From Diadema setosum (lineage: Eukaryota; Echinodermata; Echinoidea; Diadematoida; Diadematidae), in the NCBI GenBank assembly GCA_033980235.1, contig CM067065.1, positions 25,514,836-25,578,835 of the forward strand: DNA of 64,000 nucleotides, in the 5' to 3' direction. The notes beneath the pieces are model-generated. The model worked only from the letters and a program-made list of their open reading frames with translations. It made no database searches and was not told the DNA's origin. The translations under genes and the position numbers were made by a program. Of the stretch, positions 53,192 to 64,000 are shown one piece after another; the stretch's first letter is position 1; every line of letters starts with the position of its first letter.

Positions 53192-55148
53192 TTACTCACC
53201 ATTTGAGTTGATCTATGGTAGGCAGGTGAGAGGTCCCCTAGAGATTCTGAAGGACTTGTGGAGTGGTCAGACTCATGACACAGAGTTGAAGACCACGTAC
53301 CAGTACGTAGTCGATCTCAAAGAGAGGCAGAAGAGTACGCTAGCAGCGGCTCACGAGGAACTACGTAGGGCAACATCCAGGAATGCAAAACAAAGTAAAC
53401 AGCGTAGATTTAACCCGGATGACAATCAGCTTCTCTTACAATGGAAAGACCCATTTAGAGTCGCACACAGACTTGGGGACAATAATTATTGTCTAGATGT
53501 CAGTGGAAAGATGAAGACTTTCCACGCCAACCTGTTGAAGAAATACACAGAGAGAGTAGACAAGAGTAAGGTAACCTCTAATCATGTTAGTGAAGGTTCT
53601 GATGTGCATGCTGCAGGGATGTTGGAAGTCATCGCTCAGGCCACGATCGTCGACCAGGACGACGACGACTACGACGAGGAGGAGGTAGTCGGACCTCCAA
53701 CCCCCAGCCCCATGACCGTACAAGTCCCAGTCCTAGAAGCAAGCGAGACTGTAGAGGACTTAAAGTTCGGACCAGACGTGGAGGCTAAGCAGCAAGGCCA
53801 GATAAAGAGGTTGATGGGTGCGTACAGGGATGTCATGACTGACCTCCCGGGTAAGACACACCTAGGCAGCCACTCAATCCGGCTGACATCAGATGACCTT
53901 GTCCGACAGAAACCATATCCTGTCCCTCATGCCCTCCGCGGCGTGATTGAAGAGGAAGTTGGGAAGATGGTCGAGCTGGGAGTCATAGAAAAGTCTAACT
54001 CCCCATACTCTTCCGCGATTGTGATCGTGAAGAATTCTGACGGCAGCAAACGCTTCTGCATCGATTTTCGACGGCTGAATCGCGTCACTGTCTTCGACGC
54101 CGAACCTCTTCCCAACGCAGAAGAAATATTCGCCTGACTGTCAGGGCCACACTACTTCTCCAAAGTGGATTTGAGTAAGGGATACAGGCAGATCCCTCTC
54201 TCAGATGACGCTAAGGAGAAGACAGCATTTCAGACTACAGGTGGGCTGTACCATTTCCGCGTAATGCCTTTTGGGCTAATCAACGCACCGGCCACGTTCA
54301 GCCGAGTGATGGGGAAATTGCTGGCAGGCATGACGCACGTGACAAACTACTTGGATGACATCCTCATACACACACGGACATGGGAGGAGCACCTCGATAC
54401 ACTACGCGAGTTGCTTCGACGACTGAGAGCAGCAGGACTGACTGCTCGCCCCAGTGTGTGTCAACTTGGTTGCAAACAAGTACAGTTCTTGGGACACCTC
54501 GTGCAACACGGAAAAGTCCAGTCCATGCTAGACAAAGTGGAGAAAATCCAGAACGCGATTAGGCCAGAAACCAAGAAACAGCTGCGAGATTTCATAGGTC
54601 TGGCTAGTTACTACGGACGCTTCATCCCAAATGTTGAGTCGATCGCAGCACCCCTGACTGACAAGACGAGGAGCCGAGAGCCAAGGCAAGTACAGTGGAC
54701 TGAGCGTGAAGAGGAGGCCTTCATGCGATTGAAGGGTAGTCTTGTACAGAGCCCCATTCTCTGTCTACCCGATGTCCAACGAAGATTTATTGTTAGGGCA
54801 GACGCCTCATCGACTGGGCTCGGAGCTGTTCTCCTCCAAGAGTACGATGGAGAGAAACATCCAGTCGCCTATGCGAGTCGTAATCTCTTGGCTCGAGAAC
54901 AAGCCTATTCCACGATCGAGCGAAAATGCTTGGCATTGGTGTGGGGAATTCACAAGTTCCAAACGTACCTTGAAGGCAATGAATTCACCCTTTAAACCGA
55001 CCACCAACCTCTCCTCTACCTCAACCATACCAAATGCATCAGTAGCAGAGTGATGAGATGGGCTCTCGCCCTCCAACCATTCCGCTTCCGCATCGAAGCC
55101 ATTCGTGGCTCCGACAATGTTGGAGCCGACTTCTTAAGTAGCAGCTGA
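53192..55148 (+). pseudogene. Gmr1-like Ty3/gypsy pol: integrase C-terminus, RT, RNase H
   Basis: One frame, broken by two stops, reads integrase end, then reverse transcriptase, then RNase H. The integrase C-terminal part is SPFELIYGRQVRGPLEILKD ... FRVAHRLGDNNYCLDVSGK. An acidic linker (DQDDDDYDEEEVVG) follows, then RT (GVIEKSNSPYSSAIVIVK, RFCIDFRRLNRVTVFDAEPL, DLSKGYRQIPL, catalytic YLDD in NYLDDILIHT), then RNase H (RADASSTGLGAVLLQ, YSTIERKCLALVWGIHKF, TDHQPLLYL) to ADFLSSS and TGA at 55148. Stops are TGA at 54135-54137 (probably CGA before) and TAA at 54993-54995 (probably CAA before), both C-to-T. Integrase before RT is the Ty1/copia-like order known in Gmr1-type gypsy elements; ordinary gypsy has integrase last. 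Gag, protease and most integrase are missing. Confidence 0.85.
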
Positions 55149-55221
55149 ATTTCTCTCTATTGCCCCATTCTCTATTTTTAATGCATCTACTGTTTACATT
55201 TTGGCTAAGGTATATATATAT

Positions 55222-55468
55222 GAAGAGTTTGTTTGCAAAAACCGATAAGTCCATTTTTGAAGATTTTGAAGTACGGTCTTTGTCATGAAGTACAAAATAA
55301 TACCTTTTGAATGATATATTGGTCACTACGTATAAAGGTATATTTTTTAAGTTATGGTTAAAAGAAGTAAATTTTTTCTTATTATTCTCTTTATTTTTCT
55401 TGACCTTTAATCGCAGATATCTCCATTTAGCAAATATGGACTTATCGGTTTTTGCAAACAAACTCTTC
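55222..55468 (-). mobile_element. TA-associated MITE, copy G (247 bp, complete)
   Basis: Ends GAAGAGTTTGTTTGCAAAAA and TTTTTGCAAACAAACTCTTC, flanked by TATATATATA at 55211-55220 and (TA)n at 55469-55494. It is inserted in the stretch between the gypsy pol stop and the possible LTR. Confidence 0.9.
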
Positions 55469-55746
55469 ATATATATATATATATATATATATTGATTTAG
55501 CTTAGGGGAATATATATCTTCCCAGGAGTAAATTCTAATTATAACCCCCTTTTTTCATTAGGCATGAAGAATACATGTGAGCCTTATGACAAAAAGCGTC
55601 ACTTTATTTCATTTGACAGGATATAGGGAGAGAAAAGCATAATGAGTGAAATTAACTTTTATGTTGGGTTTGGTAAAGTAGTGAGAGAAAATAGCTCTTC
55701 TTTTTGGTCTGGCAGAATGTGATACATTTTCTTGAAATGGGGGTAG

Positions 55747-57355
55747 TGTAAGGAGTTCATTTAAATCTTATTTAGATACCCTCCAATCTGGGAGAAAGTT
55801 AATTTGAATATGAATTTGGTTGGGTTGGTGGCATCCCACATGCAGGTGTTTGACAGCTATTGTTCCACAGCATAGTTAAGTTTGCAGCAGCCAGCGTATG
55901 TATAGGCCGGCTCACAAGAAGTGAAGCTGCCACACCCTGTCTTGTCACCAGACAGACCACAAGCTAAGGCCCAACTGTAAGTTTCACTTTGTTTTACTTA
56001 TATAATTTCTGCAGTGTGGATAACGGTTTGAATTGCCCAGATATAAATTGATATAGTATAGTTATATTCCTGGAGGTAAGCCATACCCCGTAATTATTGA
56101 TACCAGGACAGTTTGGAAGCCCCTCCTTGTTGATTGCAGTTGTGATGTGAATACAGTTTAATTCAATTTAAGAAAGTTGACATAGGGTTTTTTGTTTTGT
56201 ATTCGAGTTTGATATGAAGAGGACTGAAGATAATTGTAAGGTAAAAGAGTAATTTTGATAGTTGAAGTTTGAAGTCTAGTGTGTTACAATCATTATGGGG
56301 AATTATGTCCCCGCGTAGTGAATTGTAATGGTGATGATGTTGCAGATTTAATTGTCTGCTGTGTATTTTGAGATTAGGGTACATTTGACAGGCCCTTGTG
56401 ATATTTCTGTATTTGTTATATAAATGGTTAAAGCAGGCCGTTTGAGTGTATATATAATGCCCTTGTTATGTTACGGACTTGGTGACGGTAACAAGATAAA
56501 GGTATTGTAGAAGTGGATAATTATTGTAAGACAGTTGTCCTGTAAGATGTTGTTTGTAATATTTTTCCAGACGGCTGTTAAGGGTATAGTGGAGCTTTGT
56601 CCACATGGATAAAGTCTTGAAGCTCACACAATCACCGGGTCGAGACTCCTCAGGTGTCTCCTGTTCAGCCGCTGCCTGACCCGTTTGCCCGGATTTCCCT
56701 CGCCGAGTTCGAGACACACCCCTCCGTAATAACGCCGGTTATACGGGGCTGGATCCGTCGCCTTCGCTGAAACACGGTCGACCAGACGAAGGACGTCGTT
56801 GTCGCCCCGATGACTCTCCAAGCGATCCGCGTTCGCCGTATCCAAGGACGAAAGGCTGTCGTCATATATATGGAGAACGCCGATTCGCGAAGCAAAGTCA
56901 GTTTAATAACATTCAGTATTATTTGATAAACCGGAACCATCAGTTGGACTGAACTGAACTCTGAACTCTGAACCGACATTAAATTGTGGTCAGCATTGGT
57001 CAGGGATATGATTTGTTGTGGCAAGCCACATGCCCACGCCGTCTCATAAGTCAATATTGTGAGAAATGTTATGTCATTTGGTTACTTAGTTAGTTTATAA
57101 AGTCATAAATAGTTCTGGAGTTAGAAGGTAGTTAGTATTGGACGCATGGAATAACAGTCATTTAATCCGCGTGATATGTTTAAGCCCTGAGCTCAGAAGA
57201 TCATTATATTGTAGGACCGGCTGTATGATTTGAAGATGTGATTCCACTTTAATAAATGCACACATGATTATTAACGGTACCTTATCTCTTCATATATTTC
57301 ATTTCGGGTGATCAAACTGCCTCATCTAGATCAATAAGTTAGTTCACGTGTAACA
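55747..57355 (+). mobile_element. Possible 3' LTR of the gypsy element
   Basis: A purine-rich tract (GAAATGGGGGTAG, 55734-55746) is followed by TGTAAGGAG, a plausible polypurine tract and LTR start. Inside are a TATA-like CATATATATGG at about 56861 and AATAAA at 57250, in promoter-then-polyA order; a TAACA end lies near 57355. A GC-rich stretch at 56640-56850 has open minus frames that are not recognised. No 5' LTR is available for comparison, so this is inferred from order and signals only. Confidence 0.35.
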
Positions 57356-57690
57356 CACTGTGACATGGTGCCACATAGTAAAACACACTGTGATTCGCAG
57401 TTTGAAACACAGTGTGTTATGTCACATAATGGTTACCTATGAAATTGGGACACGTGGTAATGCTGTGTTATTACCACACTGTGGAAAATCATACTGTGGT
57501 AAAGGGTGTCATTACCACATTATACCTGAAAATATCACAGTGTGCCACATTCAAATAATCTGTGGGAAGTAACACAGTATGTCAAACTGAAGCATCCCAT
57601 ACTTTATTTACCACAGTCTATTATACTGTGCTATCTACCACAGCCCCTCACAGTCTTTCACTCTGTGTTATCAACCACAGTCTGAAAAAA
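57345..57690. repeat. Array of TACCACA / CACAGTGTG motifs
   Basis: CACAGTGTG, TACCACACTGTGG, TACTGTGGTA, TTACCACAG and relatives recur about fifteen times in 340 bp with unrelated spacers. Confidence 0.75.
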
Positions 57691-57794
57691 AAAAAAATCT
57701 GGAATAATCAATGGTCATATAGCCCAGAATTAACCTGATAGTCGAGTGAAGGATTTGAGGACAAACATAGCCCTACTTAGTAACCTCTCCTACT

Positions 57795-57925
57795 CCTAAT
57801 TAGGAATAGGACAGGCCATATGAGACTGTTGTTTGGGGTAATATTATAACCTGAAACAACAGTCTCATATGGACTGGTAAAATTCTAGTCCTATGTAGAT
57901 CTATATAGTCATCCTATTCCTAGTT
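57795..57925. repeat. Short inverted repeat
   Basis: CATATGAGACTGTTGTTT and AAACAACAGTCTCATATG form 18 bp arms around a short loop; AGGAATAGGAC / CTAGTCCTA and CCTATTCCTAGTT extend it imperfectly. Confidence 0.8.
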
Positions 57926-57949
57926 GGTCAGCGGGTGTATCAGTGCATG

Positions 57950-57986
<37 letters not shown>

Positions 57987-57988
<2 letters not shown>

Positions 57989-58477
57989 CGAAGAATCAAG
58001 AATTAAACTAGTAATGCCAATAAGAATGAGTTCATTAAGCAACTCAAATTTTCGGTGGCCTCCACCTTCTTCAGGAGTCTCGACGGGGAATGTCAATACC
58101 AAAACATAAATTGAACATGAAGAGCGCGCACTCATATACACAGAATAATATTGGTTGCCATGAGATTGCGTACCCTTTACAAAGATGTTGACAGGGCATG
58201 TAGACGCATTAATGTAGTCAAGGTACCCCACGCATAAAGGAGATGGACATTGACATGTTTATTACGTAATAATGGTGTTAGATTACTTCGCATCATCACA
58301 TCGATATCGACATATGTATGAGTGCGCGCTCTTCATGTTCAATTTATGTTTTGGTATTGACATTCCCCGTCGAGACTCCTGAAGAATTTGGAGGCCACCG
58401 AAAATTTGAGTTCCTCAATAAACTCATTCTTATTGGCGAAATAATGCATTACTAGTTTATTTCTTGATTCTTCGTTA
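57987..58477. mobile_element. 491 bp foldback, arms of about 155 bp
   Basis: The ends are AACGAAGAATCAAGAA and TTCTTGATTCTTCGTT. Arms pair through AATTTTCGGTGGCCTCCA / GGAGGCCACCGAAAATT, GTCTCGACGGGGAATGTC and GAGCGCGCACTCATA. A (TA)n tract lies at 57953-57985. One arm has a 9-nt difference near the end. Confidence 0.85.
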
Positions 58478-58513
58478 TATTGGAGCAAATACGTGAATTC
58501 GCAACATGTTTGG

Positions 58514-58549
<36 letters not shown>

Positions 58550-58769
58550 GCCATCTATTCGTAGTGCATTAAGGCATGGTTACTAACTAGATAATAATTT
58601 ATTATCAAGATATGAAATTACATTTTCATAACATTATAAGACATTTTTTTATAAAGTTCAAGGTAAGTCCTATCATAAACACTTTGAATTTAGAAGTCTT
58701 TTATGTGTTTTCTAAAATTTTGATTGCTTTTTATGAACATTCATGAGCTATGTAAAAATTTGTATCACA

Positions 58770-59240
58770 GGAATACCACAGCAATACCACAGAAATGCCA
58801 CATGAAGTATCACATGCTGTACCTAAGCACTCCCACAGATCATGTTAATAGGTAATATTATAGGAGTATAACACAGGTTGTCATATCGCTTAAATCAATT
58901 GTTATAATTCACGGCATAACTTACCTATCAATTAAATTCTGGAATATGTGTGTGTGTGTGTGTGTGTTTTATTCCAGTTGGTACTGCTGAGTGGTACTGC
59001 CGTGTGGTATTGTCCTGTAATAGTCCTGTGGTATGGCGGTATGTCAAGAAAAAAAAACACAAGAATATCCTGTGGTATTTTCTGTGGTACTTTCTATTGT
59101 ATTTTGTGCGGTTTTGCCTTGTGGCATTGCTGTGTGGTATTCAGCTAGGTGGTACTGCTGCGCGATAAACTTGGTGGTTTTGCAGTGTGGTACTCCTGTG
59201 TGGTACTGCTATTTGGCATTGTCCTATATGGTAGTCATGA
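58770..59240. repeat. Array of TACCACAG (left) and TGTGGTA (right) motifs
   Basis: TACCACAG repeats at 58784-58805, then (GT)n at 58948-58966, then more than a dozen TGTGGTA(C/T)T copies from 58980 to 59235. The motif orientation flips across the array, as if it were an inverted pair. It may belong with 57345-57690. Confidence 0.75.
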
Positions 59241-59835
59241 TTTAGATCGTTTGGGGCAGTGCATGTGTCTTTTTTCTTTTAGCTTTGAATATATTGGGAT
59301 TTATGATTAAGATTACTTATTTTGCAGTATAGGTCCCCCTGTTCCTTCATAAATTTGAACTCGGGCTTCACAAGAAGGAAGATACAGGCACGTATAGGTC
59401 TACAGACTAGCATAATAGAGAAGGTTGATTGACACCTTGAGAAGAAAAAAAAAACAATATCAACTATCCTGATACTGATAACATGAATATTGTATACGTC
59501 TTGTTTGCTCATTATTGCTATCTTATTGGTTTACTTTTGCGGGACTATGTGAAATCTCTGTTTGTCATTTAATCTTAAAATAACAAATTGATGCATTGTC
59601 ATTGTGTTGTTAGTGTTCCGGCGTTGTCACCATGCAGTATCATCAAGACATGTGATTAGATTGTCGTTGTGTTGTTTTGGATGCACTGCTGATGAGCCCT
59701 TACAATTTAAAATTTATTGAGATGAAAACAAAATAGATGAGCATACAATTATGTACAACCTTTTAAACAATCTTAGTTACACTATACCTTCCTATTACCT
59801 TTTCTCCTTTCTTAAAAATGTCCACTCCATTTTCT
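59241..59835. other. No gene seen
   Basis: AT-rich, without recognisable coding frames. Confidence 0.4.
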
Positions 59836-59839
59836 TCAT

Positions 59840-60010
59840 TGAATTGATTGCACGAAGAGAGAACGTGATCGCCTGAAAATGAAATTGAATGCTTCGAGAA
59901 ACTCACTGGAATTGTCACATGACTATCGCGTGAATTTGAATGCACAAGTAGGAAGTGAAATGCTCGCATCTGGAAATTGAACGCCCAAGCGTGATTTGCA
60001 TTTGACGAAA
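59840..60010. repeat. Cluster of TGAATTTGAATGC-like motifs
   Basis: TGAAATTGAATGCTTC, TGAATTTGAATGCACAAG and GGAAATTGAACGCCCAAG recur with unrelated spacers, the same motif type as the right half of the element at 20508-21716. This looks like a fragment of a relative. Confidence 0.6.
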
Positions 60011-60039
60011 ACAAAATAGAACTCCCATAAATGAAACTG

Positions 60040-60360
60040 ATTAATTGATTGATTAAAAGGTCTTTATTCAAAAAATCGGAGTGGGCGACTAAAAGTCGAA
60101 TTACACAGATATGCAAAAATTATACATTGATATAAATAGAATATCATAACCATCAATAGATACAAAGAAAACATCACATACACATACACATTCATTTTGT
60201 ATACAGCAAGGCTTAACAAACCTTCCTATTTTTTTTTCAGAAAAAAAGAAGAAGAAAAGAAAACACATAAACAAATAACCCACTCCGAGCCACACAACAC
60301 TTCAACAAAAAATGTTATTCATCTTCAAAGAAAGAAAGGAGTATACAGTGTGGTTGGGAA
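60040..60360 (-). mobile_element. LINE 3'-end relic with ATTG tail
   Basis: TTAATTGATTGATTAAAAGG at 60039-60060 is a tail read on the minus strand, followed by CTTTATTCAAAAAATCGGAG and GGGCGACTAAAAGTCG. The layout resembles the 3' ends of other minus-strand LINEs here. No coding part. Confidence 0.5.
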
Positions 60361-60479
60361 AATGCGTCAACGAGGTTGCCATTACACACCCAACATTCCA
60401 CAAATAACATTCTTTGGTGTGGTGGTCATCCCCCCCCCCCCCGTAATCAGACACAGACATTCACTACACACACATGCTA

Positions 60480-60491
60480 ATTGAAATACAC

Positions 60492-60522
<31 letters not shown>

Positions 60523-60650
60523 GCATAGATCGTACAACACACACGAACGCCCGTGAGCGTACATACATGACATAAACACATACATTGTACGTGTATACAC
60601 TAGCACACACACACACATACACACACACACACACAAACGCAGGCGAATGT
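60480..60650. repeat. (CA)n-rich region
   Basis: Several CA runs (60490-60522, 60603-60637) interspersed with CATACA sequence; preceded by a C run at 60430-60442. Confidence 0.9.
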
Positions 60651-60810
60651 GTTCGAATATGTTCGCCTGCGTGGGCTGTGTGAATTTGAAAGCAAATTGA
60701 CGTGTTAAAGACGTCAATAGGACGTTTTACACAACCATTCTTTTTTTTTTCTCGTTTCATTCATGATCATAATATGACGGAAGTTTAACGTCAATCATTC
60801 AACCAGTTAT

Positions 60811-61593
60811 TTACGACTAATTAAGACTAAAGTAAGGCGTGTTTTCTTTTGTGTATTTTTGTTGAGGTTGACATTGGGGAGGAAAGATTTCGCCCTGTAT
60901 CACGAATGTGTAGGGTTGGGTTTGGCAGGGGTGGGGAATACAAAGAGAACCCCTCCAAGGAGCAAACAACTGGTCTACGTGACATTTTCTTCGTCATGCC
61001 ATGCATCGAGATATGTGAAAAGAAAATGATTCTTTTTAATCACTCAACCGTGCATTCGGTATTACTTGAAAGTCTGCTACCCTGTATCACGTACCTTGTC
61101 TCTCTACACAAATTGTAACATCTTTTCAAGCAATGCTTATAATGCCGGCCCTCTGCATAATTGCTTCTTAACTAAAATTGTTATTGTAATCCCTACTGCA
61201 TAGACATGGATGCTGTATATTATATCATTACTTTCCTTTTATATCGTTGTTTATGCAAGTCAAACGACTCTGTGTTAAATTTACTTTCTATATTTCCTAC
61301 ATGTTCATGATTACGTAACTTATGTGTATTGACTTGCAGAAAATAAAGTATCTATCAAACATGTAACCGGCCATCAACAGGATTAATGTATATCACTTCA
61401 TTTTCCTTGGCGGCATTTGAGCTTTGCAGAGATGGCAGAGGTCAGTTTGCGAAACTCTGATAAGGCCACAATCTAATTTCTGTTTTCTCTTTTCCCTCAT
61501 TTTAGTACAGTCTGCTGTGTCGAAATTTTGGAAACCGTGATATTTTCGTGCCAAAATTGATTTTGTTTTTAAAGCTAACTTGGTCAATTTCTT
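60811..61593. other. No gene seen
   Basis: AT-rich; the 89-codon plus frame at 60849-61118 is not recognised. Confidence 0.4.
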
Positions 61594-61632
61594 GGGGGGG
61601 GGGGGGGCTGAATCCACCCCCCCCCCCCCCAT
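61594..61632. repeat. G13 and C15 runs forming a hairpin
   Basis: A run of about 13 G, then CTGAATCCA, then about 15 C. Confidence 0.9.
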
Positions 61633-61686
61633 AAAAAATTAAAAAAACACATTTGGTTCTATTTTCTTCCGGCTACGTCTTCAGCC

Positions 61687-61876
61687 GCCATTTTGAATTT
61701 CAAAATGGCGGCCATAGCAAATGGTACTTTGAGGTTTTAAGGTTCAAATTTGATGCAAAAACATGTTTCCGATGTCAGACGATCTGATACATTTTCTGAT
61801 ATTGTATATTGTTTACTACACTATGTAGGTTGCCGTCTTGAAATTCAAAATGGCTACCATAGCTAAACGTATGTTT

Positions 61877-61908
<32 letters not shown>

Positions 61909-63060
61909 CGAGAAGGGGTCCCATCCGTGTGCAGAGCCAGAGTTAGTAGCTCCTTCATTATCTATTCAGTGCGTGAAGATAAGAGCCACCGCGGACGTAG
62001 CTAGTGATCAACGTATGTGGTTTATTACCGAGTTTTCGGTCTTTTTAAGACCTTTTGCACTGTAATATATATATATATATATATATATATGAAGTTTGTT
62101 TGCAAAAACCGATAAGTCCATATCTGCCAAATGGAGATATTTGCGATTAAAGGTCAAGAAAAATAAAGAGAATAATAAGAAAAGTTTTGCTTCTTTTGAC
62201 CATAACTTAAAAAATATACCTTTATTATGTAGTGACCAATATATCATTTAAAAGGTATTATTTTGTACTTTATGACAGAGATCGTATTTCAAAATCTTCA
62301 AAAATGGACTTATCGGTTTTTGCAAACAAACCCTTCATATATATATATATTAAATGTTGGGTCGTTATAGTAGGCGGCCATCTTGAAATTCAAAATACCC
62401 ACCATAGCAAGCGTAATTGTGCCTATAGATACCTCATAATGTATGCATTGTGTAAGGTTCTAATTTGGGGCAAAAAAAAAAAAATGCATATGCTATCAGA
62501 CATTCTCATTTTTTTTTTCTGTAGCAATGGTTCATCTTGAATTGATGTTATAGGTGACCATCTTGAAATCCGACATGACCGCCGTACCAGAATGTGTATT
62601 TGACCATATCTTATGTTGTAAGCAATACAGAAAGTTCACATTTCGGGCATAAACGGGGCCCATGATGCTGAACATTCAGATGTACTTTTCCCCTCCCTGA
62701 AATGGCAGATCATTTTAGAGGCTGCTATCTTTAACATCCAAAATGGCTACTTTTCAGCTAATATCTCTGGTTACAAGCAACTTTTAGGCATATCAATGTT
62801 TATGGTGGCATACAGTGTACATTCGTTAAACACACACATACAATATAATTATACATTCTGTAATAGTGGATTATTCGTACCGGCTGCCACTCTTGAAATT
62901 CAAGATGGGTTTCGACCCCGTATTTGGTGCTATAAGATCTTAGAACTGCAAATCCACGCATGCTGGAGCACTCATGTGTAAGTCAATAACTTTAATGAAT
63001 TTTGTAGGCGGGACTGCTTCCTGTAGGTATACACTGCCATGTTGAAATGCAAAACGGCTG
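61687..63060. repeat. Tandem array of about seven 145-180 bp units with a palindromic core
   Basis: Cores resembling GCCATCTTGAAATTCAAAATGGC lie near 61687, 61832, 62374, 62554, 62720, 62882 and 63033; the rest of each unit is weakly conserved (ACCATAGC, GGTTCAAATTTG). The AAAATGGCGGC half resembles the YY1 binding consensus. Units 2 and 3 are separated by a MITE (62091-62336). Confidence 0.75.
62091..62336 (+). mobile_element. TA-associated MITE, copy H
   Basis: GAAGTTTGTTTGCAAAAACC at the left (two bases lost relative to GAAGAGTTTG) and TTTTTGCAAACAAACCCTTC at the right; (TA)n tracts on both sides (62064-62090 and 62337-62350). Confidence 0.85.
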
Positions 63061-64000
63061 CCATGGGAAACCTTCCTTTAAAAGCACTACATTTTGGTAA
63101 AATTTGTGAATGGGAAATCATGTGATTCCTGTGTCAAAACAAATGATTTTTCAAGTACCTCCTAACAACTGTGTCTGAGTAAGTATAAATACCCCCATTT
63201 AGATGGTTAATCCGGTGTTGGTTGTATAGTTTAAATAAACAATATTAGCCATATACTCTACTCTATTATTCATAGAATAGTCACTTATAGTTCATGTCTT
63301 CTGTAGGTTCATTCCCTGCATGTGTGTTTTTAAGTCACAGAACTTGTAGAGAGTTGTACACAGGGGAGAATTAGAACTAAATTCTTCCAGAAACAATGTC
63401 TTTTGCATTCCTTGCCATATGAACATAATGAAGTTTGTGGCTACCATTGGTGAAGGAAGGCCATATCATATCCCCCTATACTACCGACACAAACTACGTT
63501 GCGGAAGTTTACGAGGTTTGTTCTCTGGATGTGTTGTATCAAGACTCAACGAGGGTAAAACAGGAGATGTCCTGGTTGAAGTCATCCACGCCCAACTTAT
63601 CTGGAAGGCATAAACTGTGCCATTGCACACTCTGTCATTGCACATTCTACATGATTCAAGGTTTAGATTCTTCTTGGTTCATCTGCTCTTTTACACATCC
63701 TCAAATTTTCAACTTCAGCCGGCACCATGAAAGGTATTACCAAGTAGACCTTTGTTGTTGTTGTTTTTGCAACAAACTGCAGAACATTATCTCTTAAGAA
63801 TGTCAATTGTACAATTTGCGATGTAGTAAGTTAAGTGAAGAATCCATCAGGAGAATGAAAGTGTCAATAACCTTTATCTTTATCTTTTTTAATTTTCGTA
63901 TTTCTCGATGAAAAATACATAATATATAACAAAATATGATAATACAGAATGTCCAACTTGGATACATACATAGAGAAATAGGAATACAAACATAATACAT
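63061..64000. other. No recognised gene; possible LINE tail near 63870
   Basis: Overlapping frames at 63419-63613 and 63435-63797 are not recognised. CCTTTATCTTTATC at about 63871 could be the tail of a minus-strand LINE continuing beyond the window. Confidence 0.35.

Noticed and set aside
58948..59245. Overlapping 66-72 codon ORFs rich in Val/Cys/Trp
   Set aside because: They are translations of (GT)n and the TGTGGTA array.

Overview
This is a window of eukaryotic nuclear DNA, AT-rich and dominated by transposable elements. Long (TA)n tracts, spliced exons, LINEs of several clades and many short inverted-repeat DNA elements all point to an animal. A Ty3/gypsy element with integrase coding upstream of reverse transcriptase (the Gmr1-type order), L2-like and CR1-like LINEs, and a galactose 3-O-sulfotransferase gene fit a marine invertebrate, probably a deuterostome such as an echinoderm. 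The species cannot be fixed from sequence alone.

One host gene is convincing. It is a two-exon Gal3st-family Golgi sulfotransferase on the minus strand (14931-15085 and 9247-10342). The splice sites match in phase and the reconstructed protein is 416 residues. Its 4.6 kb intron and its flanks are packed with nested mobile elements. Weaker host-gene candidates are a signal-peptide exon at 49356-49472 (minus) with a phase-compatible Cys-rich exon at 46599-46799, terminal exons at 32081-32349 and 35350-35577 (the latter duplicated at 38097-38324), and a small leader-like exon at 19705-19774.

Layout. 1-4640: MITEs and a 1.5 kb near-perfect foldback. 4640-9130: an old minus-strand LINE split by a TTAA-type DNA element and an L2-like LINE. 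9247-15085: Gal3st, whose intron holds three nested layers of insertion. 15.2-20.5 kb: decayed LINE, further copies of the same elements, TA-associated MITEs. 20.5-28.2 kb: an inverted-repeat element built of short repeated motifs and a CR1-like LINE carrying another such element. 30-40.2 kb: a 4.6 kb terminal-inverted-repeat element and a 2.5-2.7 kb tandem duplication whose second copy preserves what looks like its empty site. 41-46 kb: a GACGTC-motif element and several nested MITEs. 48-53 kb: a young 5'-truncated LINE with target-site duplication. 53-57.4 kb: Gmr1-like gypsy remnant with a possible 3' LTR. 57.4-64 kb: TACCACA motif arrays, a foldback, and a tandem array of units around a palindrome resembling a YY1 site.

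The most interesting general pattern is that at least five unrelated elements each carry their own 7-12 nt motif, reiterated many times with non-conserved spacers, often in opposite orientation in the two halves. All coordinates were read by eye; element ends are accurate to a few bases where an inverted repeat or target duplication is stated and approximate elsewhere.
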